A DNA stretch of 64,000 nt from Anopheles merus (Eukaryota > Arthropoda > Insecta > Diptera > Culicidae), in the NCBI RefSeq assembly GCF_017562075.2, contig NC_054081.1, positions 11,403,528 through 11,467,527 on the forward strand, in the 5' to 3' direction. The notes below the pieces were generated by a model that was not told where the DNA came from, made no database searches, and saw nothing but the letters and a program-made list of their open reading frames with translations. Shown piece after piece: positions 10,881-21,485 of this stretch (position 1 is its first letter; the number at the start of each line of letters is the position of its first letter). The position numbers were made by a program, and so were the translations under genes.

Positions 10881-10966
10881 TGCAGAACATCAGGATTGAA
10901 CGAACATTCGAACGAACGTATATTCGTTCGTTCGTTCGAATGTTCGTTCAATCCTGATGTTCTGCA
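10881..10966. repeat. Perfect 38-bp hairpin
   Basis: The arm 10881-10918 (tgcagaacatcaggattgaa...) is the exact reverse complement of 10929-10966, with a 10-nt loop. The inner part is GAACGAACGTT-like low complexity. It may be a young palindromic MITE end or a structured RNA. Confidence 0.85.
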
Positions 10967-11690
10967 TCATGTTCTGCTACTCGTTCAAAATAATATTTAA
11001 AAACGCATCTGTACATAATCTTTGTTTTTTTTATTCTAGGATTCTATTTACATCTGATGATTTGGAAAAACAGCCTATTATATTATGAGTTTATGAAACA
11101 TGATGGATTGAAGAAACGGTTGAAGGTAGGAGCACGAACAGAGGAGATGCGTTGTATGACGATGTTTGCTAGTTTATTTATATCGTTTTCATGCTTTGGC
11201 GCTTGTTAATGTTTTTTCAGACTTCATTTTTCAATATTACACAAATGAGGCTAATTCTTTGTCCTAGATATCCTGCGATGCATCGGAATCATAGCTAAAA
11301 GTTTTCTTAGCAATGACTTAGTATTTAACAGTACAAGCAGACGTCAGCTGGAGGAGACTTATTGTTTAGAAAACTGAACAAGCTATCATCACTGAATAGC
11401 ACTTTTTCGTTTGCTAGGTCAATCATCACCCAGTTCCCAACGCAACATGTTTTATTTATTAGATTTATTTGTTTAATGTCAGGCGATCTGAAGCCGGTTT
11501 GGTAAAGTTGCGTTTTGTTGTGGCAATCAAAATTGTCATCGGTCATCCCTTTCCCTGTTCGTATGGGTGCAAAATGTGGGAACCATTTGATACATATCGA
11601 AATTAGGCCTGTCTAGACGGTTTGGAAAGTTCGTCACACTTCACCACTTTTAAAGATAATTATTTAATTTTGAAAATTTGGCTTCAGATA
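10967..11690. other. Stretch without recognised gene
   Basis: AT-rich; a 73-codon minus frame at 11325-11546 has no recognised similarity. Nothing else is seen. Confidence 0.3.
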
Positions 11691-11924
11691 TCATTCCTTT
11701 CTAAAAACGTCTTCGTGGGTTGGCAGGCAGGGCAGCTTTGTATTGAACTCCTCCTCTGGTGTTTGAACCCTCGCCCAGGTTAGACGTCTAGCTTCCACGA
11801 TCTCTGGGTCTTCTGGCTCTGATGGCTCGTTGAAATCTGTATTATCCTCGTCGTTGGTCCAACCGTCACTCGGGTATTCCAGGCTTGATTCTTGGGGTGT
11901 CACTACGATTTTTTTTATGTACAT
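11691..11924 (-). CDS. Unrecognised acidic leader ORF of a gypsy-like element, copy 1
   Basis: 77 codons from a real ATG at 11924. The protein is acidic, with a conserved block EYPSDGWTNDEDNTDF, then EARRLTW, TPEEE and LPTHEDV. Three more copies lie at 14108-14440, 14855-15180 and 19627-19875, all on the minus strand. Upstream, near 11985, is a TATATAAA motif and a stretch (cgattaatgatcaatag) also found before copies 3 and 4. Compared with those, the C-terminal block (ECIRGANETL...YELLEEYTA) is lost here. I do not recognise the family; its position between an LTR promoter and gag suggests an ORF in the leader of the element. Confidence 0.55.
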   Translation of the reverse strand: MYIKKIVVTPQESSLEYPSDGWTNDEDNTDFNEPSEPEDPEIVEARRLTWARVQTPEEEFNTKLPCLPTHEDVFRKE

Positions 11925-12659
11925 TTGTTAATAACTGTTAGACGGCCTGATGTCTTCTAATGGCCTATTGATCATTAATCGATGTTTATATACACTGCCT
12001 TTCCACTGTACTTTTAGTTTTTGTTATCTTATTATACACTTGTTCAGGTTTGCTGTAACTTAATTCATTGAAAAAACCAACTGAAGGGGTTTTTTCGGGC
12101 ACTATCGTTTTTTCCACGCACAGCACTTTGCGCATAACTCAGCACTGCACTTTTACTTTCTCACTCCACTTTAATGTTCTTGTAGCTTTATTCTTGCTAC
12201 GCTGTCACGGTCGCCATGTGGTAGGTTCGGCGCGCACTTTGCTTACCAGAACCGTGTGTGGTAAGTCGATGCGCGCAATGCGGAGGAAAAGTGAAGAACG
12301 AGGCGGGGTATCGAGGCTAGAGGGTACCGTAGTTGATTCGATTGCGAATGAATCGTTTATTTCGTTCACTACGTTAGGAAGATGGTTAGTTTACACTTAT
12401 GCAACGGACGGGTGGAACTACAGAACTTTACTTGCGCGACGGATCGCATTCCAGGCGGCGTTAAAACTGCTCCGCTTCATTCTTCATGTGCTAAAACTGC
12501 TCCGCACGCTACAGTTGAAGCACCTGTGGTTAGTATGAATGGTTTACTGAAGACTGGATATTGTAAAACCAGTGGATCAGTGTGTTTTTTAGATATTCGA
12601 ATGCTTCTTGCTATTCGTGTGTCTATTCAAATTTGGCGTTTTTCTTTAACAGTATTTTT

Positions 12660-13215
12660 TAGGGTTTTGCTTTCAAAGCAATGTTTGGAAGAAACTTTCT
12701 GTAATAATTGCAGAATGCTACGGATCTTCTCGCGTCGTCTGCGTTTTGTGGTATTGAGTAATTCTTTATGCTGTCGTATTTCGAATCATCTGGAAGAATG
12801 TTATTTTATGTCCAAGATAAGTAACTTCCTTTAAAATTATAAAATCAAATTTTTTTTTGGTTTAGTTTGAGATTGTAATGTCTTAGTCTTTCAAAAACCT
12901 TTTCTAAATTTTTTATATGGTGATTTTCCGAACCTCCTACTGCTACAATGTCATCGACATATACAAAAGCGCTTTCCGGCGTGAGGTCTGTCATGGCTAT
13001 GGTCATCATTCACTGAAAACTGTTTGGTGAAATGTTCAACCCAAAATGTAATCGTTGAAATTGATAGTGACCATCTCTGCTTGAAAAAGCTGTATACTTT
13101 TTAGACCTTTCTTCCAGTTGTATTTGATGAAATGCTGACTGAAGTGTCCTCAACCGATCTGAATCTGTTGGGAAGGCTTACCTTCCGACTTAGCTAAGAC
13201 TGGATTTGTGGTTTG
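12660..13215 (-). pseudogene. Ty3/gypsy pol remnant (reverse transcriptase)
   Basis: Minus-strand conceptual translation gives SAFHQIQLEERSKKYTAF, DGHYQFQRLHFGL, a stop, then FVYVDDIVA (the YVDD catalytic motif, about 12950) and further toward 12700 the connection-domain block with CNYYRK. There is at least one internal stop (near 13015) and several frame changes. The same block recurs at 15318-15500 and, on the other strand, near 24960-25330. Confidence 0.75.
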
Positions 13216-13228
13216 AAGCTGGATTTCT

Positions 13229-13930
13229 TCACCAAAATCCTTTGGTGTAGTTTTGTTGTTTTAACGCGTGGATCGCTGGGGCAATATCTTCTAGGGCCTC
13301 TGTTTTCGTAGCATATGCACAGATTTTTGCCAGAGCGTCACCTATACTTGTCACCGTTTTCTTGATTATTTGTCTACCTTTTCCCTTTAGTTTTGACTGT
13401 ACCACCCGCATGATTTGTCTGTGGTGCTGTTCGTCCACTGCTTCTTTCATTTCGTTTCAAAGCAGCTAACATGGCTTCAGCTTCGTCATATCTACCAGTG
13501 AATGTAGGTATGAGGCTGGTGGCCGTTTTTAGTATTTCTAAAGCAGTCATGTTGGGTTTGTTATTTGTGTCTACGCTTGTATTTGTTTTTATAGTTCTGT
13601 AGGCAATGGGATTCGCTAGTGGAACTGTTTGTTTTTGCCTTTTATATGCAGATAAAAGTGATATGATTATGAGAGCTGTAGGTTTTAATGTTAGTTTCTT
13701 GTTTGTTTTTAATGTCTCATTCAAGTCGCTGGTGTTGTTGTCGGTGTTAATTGTCTCGTTGTGAACTTTTTCGACTATGTTAGTAATTAAATTTTGGATA
13801 ATGTTGTCGTAGAACATGATTTCTGAGTCGCCGTATTTTTCGTAATTTGTCTCTACTTCTTTTCTAAATACGGAATATATTTCGTCTACTTGTAGTCTGT
13901 ATGTGGCTAGTGCACACTGTCTAACTAGAA
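13229..13930 (-). pseudogene. Ty3/gypsy gag remnant
   Basis: Two overlapping minus frames (13374-13817 and 13229-13450) are joined by a frameshift near 13390-13440. The first contains EIMFYDNIIQNLITNIVEK and MTALEILKTATSLIPTFTGR; the second reads on with KAKIC-like and HALKQQ sequence, the pattern of a gypsy capsid domain. The N-terminal part matches 18891-19115, which confirms that one family is present twice. Confidence 0.6.
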
Positions 13931-14107
13931 AATACTGTCTAAGCGAAAAATATTTAGAATGAATTTACTAATTTTAGTAATATCATTAAGATATCTGTGG
14001 CCTTGTTGAACGTTTCTCGTATGGTTATCTTATAATCTTTATAATCTTTATATATATCCTCTACCTTTTTCCTAGGCTCCACTCGTGTTGGTACAGCTTA
14101 CCAGAAG

Positions 14108-14440
14108 CTACCAGACTCCCTCCAGGTATGTGTAGACTGCCGTCGTATACTCTTCTAGAAACTCGTAAGGGATCGTCGCACCTAGGTTCACCAGGTTCCC
14201 TAGAGTTTTGTCGGCTCCTTTTATGCACTCACGCACGTACTCGTGTGTGGGCAGGTAAGGCAGCTTTGCCAAGTACTCCTCCTCTGGTGCGAGGCTTTTC
14301 GACTGCTCCACGGTGTCGATAGCTTCCCAGGTTGCACGTCTTGCTTCCACAATCGCCGGGTCTCCTCCACAGCCTCCTTTGGTCCGTCAAAATCCGTGTT
14401 GTCTTCGTCGTCTATCCAGCCGTCGCTCGGGTACTCCTGA
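14108..14440 (-). pseudogene. Unrecognised acidic leader ORF, copy 2
   Basis: The segment carries PSDGWIDDEDNTDFDG at about 14395-14440 and then, after a frameshift, EARRATWEAIDTVEQS, LPTHEYV, ECIKGADKTLGNLVN and EEYTTAVYTYLEG down to a stop at 14108. This is the fullest C-terminal half of the four copies. Confidence 0.55.
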
Positions 14441-14854
14441 CTTGATACTTAGGTGACTTTATGGATTGGTTGAACTGTTAGAAGTAAATCTGCTACAAGT
14501 TCTAGCTCACTCAGTTCCTAAAGGGGAATTCATTTCTTTTAATTTTTATTCATTCGAATTTGGACTCCACCGAATCATTTTTAGTCGCTGCGGTTCGTTA
14601 CTCTTCCCGTTCGATTTCTTTCTAATTGTCTAGCAACTCATTTAGTTGTCTTACTGCTGCGATGCAGTTCTTGTCAGCCGGAGTTTTCGTTTCTTTCTCG
14701 GGCAACTTTGGTGAAGCGCATTGGAACACTTTTCACTTTTTTTTTTCTTTAAAAATGACTCCAACACGTTGAATATTGTCAACCGCTAGTTGTGATTATA
14801 TGAGCTGCCAGCTGCTACTAACAGCTACTAAATACTAAAGATAACTGCAGACTA
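14441..14854. other. Non-coding stretch between leader-ORF copies
   Basis: AT-rich; a short match to the end of the LTR-like repeat at 28359-29228 (agtaaatctgctaca) lies at 14482-14496. No gene recognised. Confidence 0.3.
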
Positions 14855-15180
14855 CCGCTGTATACTCCTCCAGCAGTTCGTAGAGGATCACCACCCCTAC
14901 GTTCACCAGGATTCTCAGGGTTTCGTTGGCTCCTCTGATACATTCACATACGTCTTCGTGAGTGGGCAGGTAAAGCAGCTTTGCTACGACCTCCTTCTCT
15001 GGTGTTTGGTTCGTCGATTGCTCGACGGTGTCTATCGCCTCCCAGGTTGTCCGTCTGGCTTCGATAGCTAGCTGCCAAGTCTTCAGCCTCCGTTGGTCCG
15101 TCGAAGTCCGTGTTGGCCTCGTCGTTGATCCAACCGTCGCTGGGGTACTCTTGGATTGTCACAACGTTCGTGCCTTTCTT
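14855..15180 (-). pseudogene. Unrecognised acidic leader ORF, copy 3
   Basis: The segment begins after TTGTGACAATCC with EYPSDGWINDEANTDFDG and EAEDLA, then in a shifted frame TWEAIDTVEQS, LPTHEDVCECIRGANETL and YELLEEYTAVVCSYL, with a stop near 14858. A TATATAAAGATC motif on the minus strand lies upstream at about 15229-15240. Confidence 0.5.
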
Positions 15181-15317
15181 TAGTTAGATCGGACTGGTGG
15201 CTTCTGATGGTCTAATGATCGTTAATCGATCTTTATATACACTTGCATTCGCACTACTCTTTTAGTTTGTGTTATCTTGTTGCGTACCATAAGTTGGTTC
15301 AATTTCGAATGAATCGT

Positions 15318-15500
15318 ATCATAAACTTTCTGTAATAATTGCAGAATGCTACGTATCTTCTACCGCCATCTGTATTTTGTGGTATTGGGTATTTTTTTAA
15401 TACTGTCATATTTCGAATCATCTGGCAGGAGGCCTTTGTCGGTTATCTTGTGTCCAAGATAAGTCACTTCCTTCCTTCCAAGAAAAGGCAATTAACACTA
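15318..15500 (-). pseudogene. Ty3/gypsy pol fragment (RT connection region)
   Basis: Minus-strand translation gives EVTYLGHKITDKGLLPDDSK followed by a block ending in FCNYY-like sequence with frame errors. It matches 12690-12835 but keeps the DKGLLPDD segment that the other copy lost. It is joined directly to a gag N-terminal piece at 15505-15555. Confidence 0.65.
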
Positions 15501-15578
15501 GGACAATTCCTTCTTTGTGTTAATTGTCTCGTTGTGAACTTTTTCGACTATGTTACTTACTTACTTACTTATCCGGCA

Positions 15579-17909
15579 CTACAACCGCTTTGCGGTCTTG
15601 GCCTGCCTCAGGAGTGTCCGAAACCGCTCACGGTCTCGCGCCTTCGTCTGCCAGTCCGTTATCCCGGCCTTAATGGCGGACGTCTCCACGCCATCTTGCC
15701 ACCTCAATTTGGGCCTACCACGCCTCCTCTGTCCTTGTGGACGGCCTAAAAAGACTTTACGGGCTGGGTCGTCCGTTTCCATGCGTATAACATGGCCAGC
15801 CCACCGGAGCCTGGCGAGCTTTATACGCTGTACGACAGTGAGGTCGCCGTACATCTCGTATAGCTCGTCATTATAGCGGCTCCTCCATTGTCCTTCCACA
15901 CATACGGGGCCAAGTATCCTTCTGAGCATCTTCCTCTCGAACGCGGCTAAGAGGGTTTCGTCAGATTTGGACAGTGTCCATGTCTCAGAGGCGTATGTGA
16001 GTACTGGTACTATATAGGTACTATATAGTCCCAGCTTCGTCCGTCGCGACAGGTTCTTTGAGGTAAACTGCTTTTTCAGGCTGTAGAATGACCGGTTGGC
16101 AGCCAGCATCCTTGCGCGCAACTCAGCATCCATGCTGTTGTCGTTGCTGACCTTTGACCCAAGATAGGTGAATTGTGGGACGACTTCAAAAGTGCGTTCA
16201 CCTATCTGTACGTCACGCCTACGTAGATTCGGATTATTTATTGGTAGGTCCGCTGATGTTGCCACCATCAGTTTGATCTTTGCCTCGTTTATCTGCAATC
16301 CGAGGCTCTCTGCCGCCTGCTCAATCCCTTGGTAGGCTTCTGCTACATAGGAGAGCCGCAGACCAATGATGTCTATATCATCAGCGTATGCCAGGATCTG
16401 GGTTGACTTATAGAAGATGGTTCCCGTAGTCTCCACCCTCGAGTCGCGGATGGCCCTCTCTAGCGCCAAGTTGAATAGGAGACAGGCAAGCCCGTCCCCC
16501 TGGCGCAGACCTTTGGTGGTAGCAAAAGGTCCTGAGAGTTTTCCATCCACCCTCACCTGGCATGTGACGTTGGTCATAGTCATTCTAACTAGCCTTATCA
16601 GTTTGGCCGGGATTCCAAATGAGCTCATAGCGTCGTACAGTTTTACCCTGGCTATGCTATCGTATGCGGCTTTGAAGTCTATGAAGAGATGGTATGTGTC
16701 GTTTTTGTATTCAGCCATCTTCTCCAAGATCTGCCGCATGGTGAAGATCTGATCAGTGGTTGATTTTCCGTTTCGGAATCCTCTTTGATAGTTTCCTACT
16801 ATCTCTTCGACGTGCGGGACAAGGCGATCCTGAAGGATCAGGGAGAATATTTTATAGGCGGTATTCAACACCGTAATACCCCTGTAGTTGTTGCAGTCCA
16901 ACCTGTCTCCCTTCTTGTATACGGGGTAGATGATGCCGAGATTCCAATCACAAGGCATCGATTCGCTATCCCACACCTCAGTAACAATTTGATGAATCTC
17001 GTTTTCTAGTCGTGCACCTCCATTCTTGACCAGTTCAGCTGCAATTCCGTCGGTTCCGGGTGCCTTGTTATTTTTCAGCCGACGGATAGCCTTTCGTGTT
17101 TCTTCTATGCTAGGTGGCAGTAGCATGACACTATCTGCTAGTGGCGCTTCTAGCTGTTCGTTTAACTGGTCGTTGAGTAATTCATCAAAGTACTGAGCCC
17201 ACCGCGAGAGGACCTCTGGCTGGTTACTAACCAGATCTCCATCCTTGTTGCGACAGCAGGTTACCTTAGGTACCACGTTGTTTCGGTGACCTGCTATCGC
17301 TTGGTAAAACTTTCGTGTCGGTCCGTACGCCTCTCTGGTTTGCTCGAGTTCCCGCATGTTTTGCTCTTCCAAAGCATGCTTCTTAGAGCGGTGAACTCGT
17401 TTCTCTTCGCGTCTGAGCCGTGAATATTCCTCTGCGCATGCCCGCGTTCTATGCCGTTGCTGCATTGCTCGGTATGCAGTATTCTTACGTTCGGTCACTT
17501 GTCTGCATTCATCGTCGAACCAGCCAGATTTGGTGTTGCCACGACGTGGTGGGAGTATATTTCTTGCACAGTTTATTATTTTTGTTTTTAGAGCGTTCCA
17601 CCTCTCGCTCGTAGTTTCATATCTGTTTTCTGGTAGTAGAGACTCGTCTAAAGCGGCTTTGAATTCCTGTTGGACAGTAATGTCCCTTAGAGAGTCCGTG
17701 TTGAGCCGAGGCTGCGTGTTTTCTCCGCCCCCATTGGTGCGGGGGCGGGCGATTCTACAACGTATCACTAAGCCAACCAAGTAGTGATCGGAATCGATAT
17801 TGGCTCCTCGATAAGTTCTGACGTTTAACAGGCTCGACTGTCGTCGGCGGCTTATTAACACGTGGTCGATCTGGTTGAAGGATTCGCCATCCGGGTGCGC
17901 CCACGTCAT
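15579..17909 (-). pseudogene. RTE reverse transcriptase plus end of endonuclease domain
   Basis: 776 codons stay open. The start holds the endonuclease end (MTWAHPDG, QIDHVLI, SDHYLVGL). The RT follows: NNKAPGTDGI, GIIYPVYKKGD, NYRGITVLNTAYK, FIDFKAAYDS, GLRQGDGLACLLFN and ILAYADDIDIIG with the catalytic Asp pair, then FTYLGSK, a C-terminal region with YASETWTLSKSD and RLRWAGHV, and a basic tail ending at 15579. The protein would be functional in outline, but the upstream frame is out of register at about 17930, so it is not translated from the element's start. Confidence 0.9.
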
Positions 17910-17934
17910 TTTGTACTCGCAAATTTGGTACTTC

Positions 17935-18786
17935 CTACAACCAGATTGTTCGCTGCGGCGAACTGGACCAATCTACTACCATTATCGTTACTGTGCTCAT
18001 GCAGACTGTGACAGCCAGTGTATTGGCGGTACATTTTTGCGGTACCGCCGGTTTTACCGGTACATTGGCGGTACCGACTTTTGCGTTGAAGTCCCCCAGG
18101 ATGATTTTGAGGTCATGCCTGGGGCACGCATCTATAGTTCTAGCGAGGCGGCCGTAAAAAAGGTCCTTCTCCTCTTCCTCTTTATCTTCGGTAGGGGCGT
18201 GAACGTTTATGAGGCTTATATTAAAAAATTTGCCTCGCATGCGCAGGGTGCATAGCCTATCGTTTATAGCCTTGAAATCTATGATTACGGATTTCAGCCG
18301 GGGACCTACGGCGAAACCCGTTCCGAGCACGTGGTGGCGGTCGTGGCAGCTGTAGTAAATATCGTAGCAATGCTTACCACGCCTGTTGTGCACACCGTTC
18401 CCTAGCCACCGAATCTCTTGTAGAGCTACGAGGTCCATGCTCTATGTGGCTAGGGCGTCATCAAGTTGTTTCAAGGCTCCGGCTTTGCTAAGAGTGCGTA
18501 CGTTCCATGAGCCCATTTTAATCGTTGTCCGGGGGCATTGCGTTGGGTCGGTATCGTTAAGTCCGTTTCGTATCCTTCTGATGCTTTCTGTAGTCAGTTG
18601 TTCCATGGGACTGGGTGACTGGCCCTGCGCCCACGTGGCCGTTTTATTTAGCGTCGGGTAGCCCCCCCGACGTTCAGGCACCCAGTTTCCCGGGATACCC
18701 ACCCCCCTCCTGGTTCGCCATATGCCACCATCCGCCCAAGGGGTTGGATCTAGCCCGTGTACCCAAGCTAGGATATATGAAGGCAC
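17935..18786 (-). pseudogene. RTE endonuclease domain, broken
   Basis: WNVRTL near 18500, QEIRW near 18415, INVHAPTEDK and ILGDFNAKVG near 18090 are the metal and phosphate-binding motifs of an APE-type endonuclease. A TAG stop at 18442-18444 interrupts the frame between WNVRTL and QEIRW. After the GDFN motif a GC-rich stretch with repeated ggtaccgcc (about 18015-18070) replaces expected coding sequence, and the frame shifts before the RT part. Confidence 0.85.
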
Positions 18787-18890
18787 ATGTTACCACTCTG
18801 CACGACGAGGACGTGTCGGAATAGGAGTTGGATGGGAGAGCCTATGTTATCCCTCGGTGGGCTTCGGATCCCATCCCATTACAGAGCACT

Positions 18891-19115
18891 CGACTATGTT
18901 AGTAATTAAATTTTGGATAATGTTGTCGTAGAACATGATTTCTGAGTCGCCGTATTTATCAAAGTTTGTCTCTACTTCTCTTCTAATATATTTCGTCAAC
19001 CTGCTGTCTGTATGAGGCAAGTGCACACTGTCTTACTCTTCCCTGATTTTGCTGCAATTTTTTGAAGATTAATTCTAATCTCCTTACTGTTTCATTCAAT
19101 TTAGTCATGTGGAAA
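18891..19115 (-). pseudogene. Gypsy gag N-terminal fragment, split by the RTE element
   Basis: Minus-strand reading from a candidate ATG near 19107 gives NETVRRLELIFKKLQQNQ and then, after frame errors, EIMFYDNIIQNL, matching 13790-13930. The rest of this piece is at 15505-15555 across the RTE insertion. Confidence 0.6.
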
Positions 19116-19284
19116 GCAAAAATATATATATTGTAAAGTTCGAATCGGATTGCGATGGTTAAAGCAGCGGCGCAGGAGGATTAAACATCACTCGCGGGGT
19201 CAATTTGTCAAAACAAAGCAGAGTTTCGGATGATCACTGGGAGCCATCGGGACTCCAGGTAACTAGTGGACACAATGAATAAAT

Positions 19285-19600
19285 TTAACACATTTGTGTT
19301 GTGTGCGTAACTGAGCAGGCCTCGGTCTTATCAGCTATATCGGTTGATACTACTTCAAATGGAGCGTCGGGTGTGTCTGTTTTAACAAAGGGTTCTACAG
19401 TTTTTATATGATGTTTGTTAAGCTTGCTTATTAAACATTTGTCTAAAAAGACTTTGATTGTCTTTTTCAATTAATAGATCTGCCTCTGTAAGGATTTCTG
19501 GCTTCTGGGTGCCTTCGGCAAGCACATCTCTTTTTAGTTTTTTAGTAGTGCTTCTAGTGTGTCAAACACATTCGAACGCCACTCGTGCTGGTAGGACTTA
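19285..19600 (-). pseudogene. Gypsy integrase fragment
   Basis: An open minus frame with KLNKHHIKTVEPF and PFEVVSTDIAD resembles the linker and first catalytic Asp region of a gypsy integrase. Only the start of the core is present; the following sequence to 19116 is non-coding. Confidence 0.5.
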
Positions 19601-19626
19601 CCAGAGGCAACTAGGTTGGGGTCGTA

Positions 19627-19875
19627 TTATAGATTTGAAATCAAATCTAAACTCAATCGCGGGTCGATTACTCCCTCAAGATAGCTGCAGACTGCCGCTG
19701 TGTATTCCTCCAGCAGTTCGTAGAGGATCACCACCCCTACGTTCACCAGGTTTCTCAGGGTTTCGTTGGTTCCTCGAATACATTCTGCCAAGTCTTCAGC
19801 CTCCGTTGGTCCGTCGAAGTCCGAGATGGCTTCGTCGTTGATCCAACCGTCGCTCGAGTACTCTTGGATTGTCAC
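19627..19875 (-). pseudogene. Unrecognised acidic leader ORF, copy 4 (internal deletion)
   Basis: EYSSDGWINDEAISDFDG is joined directly to ECIRGTNETLRNLVN and YELLEEYTAAVCSYLEG; compared with copy 3 the middle block (EARR to THEDV) is deleted in frame. It lies just downstream of the LTR promoter at 20030-20340. Confidence 0.5.
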
Positions 19876-20029
19876 AACGTTCGTGCCGTTCTTTAGCTAC
19901 ATCGGACTGGTGGCTTCTGATGGTCTAATGATCGTTAATCGATCTTTATATACACTTGCATTCGCACTGCTCTTTTAGTTTGTGTTATCTTATTATACAC
20001 TTGTTTACACTCATTTTTTACGTTATTTT

Positions 20030-20340
20030 GGAATTTAAAACAAAACTATTTATTAAACCCCAGAATGAAGTAAAACTTATCGTTGGCGAACTGAATTGAT
20101 TGAAACCGCAAAATTGGCTGCTTTATACTTCACTGAGCGGATGGAAGGGAGGTTTGGTTGTCGCGACGCTGGATGGAAGCAGTGCTGCTGCAGTGTCAGC
20201 GCTGCGCGATTGGTGCGGGAAGTTCTATCGAACTTTACCCTTGTCACACACATAGCTAACTTCGGAGTAACTGGTAGTCGATCCAAGGCTTAAGTTTTAA
20301 TATTGTTTTAATTTCTATAATTTTTCCCCTTTTATACCCA
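20030..20340 (-). promoter_or_regulatory. LTR of the minus-strand gypsy family (promoter and polyA signal)
   Basis: On the minus strand TATAAAG (20127-20121) is followed about 32 bp later by TCAGTT (20094-20089), the standard insect spacing, and by AATAAA at 20054-20049. The transcript would then run through the stretch with TATATAAAGATCG at about 19945 and into leader ORF copy 4. Exact LTR ends are not defined. Confidence 0.45.
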
Positions 20341-21136
20341 ATTAAATACATTTTTTGTTGTTCTTACTTCCTAAAAACGCTGCTTAGTCAGCATACCGAG
20401 CGTATTTGGGGATGCGTCAGGTGACGATCGAGCTTCCGATTGCTCCGAGCTGTGAGAGCTGGACCGGTATGCGGCCTAGCATAAGTAAACTTTCGGATTT
20501 GGGGTTTGTGCTGATCGGCCAGCACAAGCGTGCAATGGTACGCTTTTTGAAGGCAGTCAAGACACTATCGGTGGTTGGGGGGACAATAACTGCTCATAAG
20601 TGAGTTGAAGGGACATGATGTACGATCCTATGTCCGATCAGAACTGACTTGCTGATAGATAGATTTCTCGCCATGGCATGTCTACATTCTCCGATTCTTG
20701 TTTGTTATCATTATCTGGATACATGACTTTCTCCAAATTTGACAATTGCTCGAATCGATTGCCCTATCGCTCAATCCCCTTCATACACCTGTAGCAGACA
20801 GAAATTCTTTCGAGCACAGGAACTTTTTAGTCGAAGCAAAGTGAACACGGAAAGTTAAACGAAGTATGGCCTCGATCGAACCTTCGATCGCGCTTTTATT
20901 CTGTGCTAATTATTTGTGACACGGACGAGGGGGATGTGGCAGGTTCTGGTTCGGGTTGCGCCATGAGATGTACATCGTCGTCAGCAAATTTGGTTGGTGG
21001 AGGTTCGAAGCACGGGAGGTTCATTCGGCGGGGAAGGCATCGCGTGACCGATCGTTGCACTGTCGGTGCCGTTCTGCCAGTTCGGTCATTGGTGGTCGGC
21101 CTGGTTTCAGGTATGCGTTGAACCCCACGCTATGAG
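20341..21136. other. Stretch without recognised gene
   Basis: A 72-codon plus frame (20903-21121) and opposing minus frames are open partly because of higher GC; the minus reading contains a proline-rich segment with PPPTKFADDDVHL, but no family is recognised. The hAT MITE at 21137 is inserted in the end of this stretch. Confidence 0.35.
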
Positions 21137-21485
21137 CAGCGGCGAATTTAGGGTGTTGGGGGCCCTAAGCGTAAAAAGGAGTGGAGGCCCCCCGGTTGGT
21201 TGCCTAGAGCGGAGGGAGGGGAGGGTGTGCATATTGTTATATAAGTTTTGAATCAAACACACTGGTTTGCTGGCGGGGTGGGGGGGGGGGGGTGCTCAGA
21301 ATCCCTGTACTGGGCCCCTATAGTTTATGAGTCCCTTCATCCATGGGGCCCCTAACTAGCGCAGAAGCTCTTGCTGAGACTACTGTACACATTGTTCTAT
21401 ATGCTGGAATTTCCATACACGGGGCCCCTACATTGACGGGGCCCCCCGCGGCCGCTCAGTCCGCGCACCGTTAAATCCGCCACTG
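21137..21485. mobile_element. hAT-type MITE, 349 bp, 8-bp target duplication
   Basis: GCTATGAG flanks both ends (21129-21136 and 21486-21493). The termini CAGCGGCGAATTTA and CAGTGGCGGATTTA (reverse strand) are matching inverted repeats. The inside is rich in GGGGCCCC-like tracts and a G run at 21276-21291. No coding capacity. Confidence 0.85.

Larger units (their letters stand above)
10131..11125 (+). promoter_or_regulatory. Possible promoter and spliced small transcript
   Basis: TATAAAAG at 10131-10138 is followed by TCAGT at 10179-10183, an arthropod initiator-like motif, although the spacing (about 48 bp) is longer than the usual 30. Downstream a 26-codon open segment starts at ATG 10269 and ends at a good donor, CC|GTAAGT (10356). 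A T-rich tract and AG at 11039 could accept. The joined frame meets a stop after a few codons, so a coding role is doubtful. It could be a non-coding RNA or a degenerate LTR leader. Confidence 0.25.
15556..18890 (-). mobile_element. Near full-length RTE-clade LINE, 3.3 kb, 11-bp target duplication
   Basis: CGACTATGTTA stands at 15545-15555 and again at 18891-18901, and the element interrupts a gypsy gag piece exactly there. On its own strand the element has a 5' region of about 100 bp, an apurinic endonuclease domain, a reverse transcriptase and a (TAAG)n tail at 15556-15569. The length fits complete RTE elements. The reading frame is broken at least twice (see the two coding entries). A second, shorter copy lies at 21962-22330. 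Confidence 0.92.

Noticed and set aside
10881..10966. Hairpin as microRNA precursor
   Set aside because: The perfect stem and GAAC-rich low complexity are more like a palindromic repeat; no small-RNA evidence is available.
20903..21121. Plus frame of 72 codons and opposing minus frame as host exons
   Set aside because: Neither has recognisable similarity; splice sites are not convincing and the region is disrupted by a hAT MITE.
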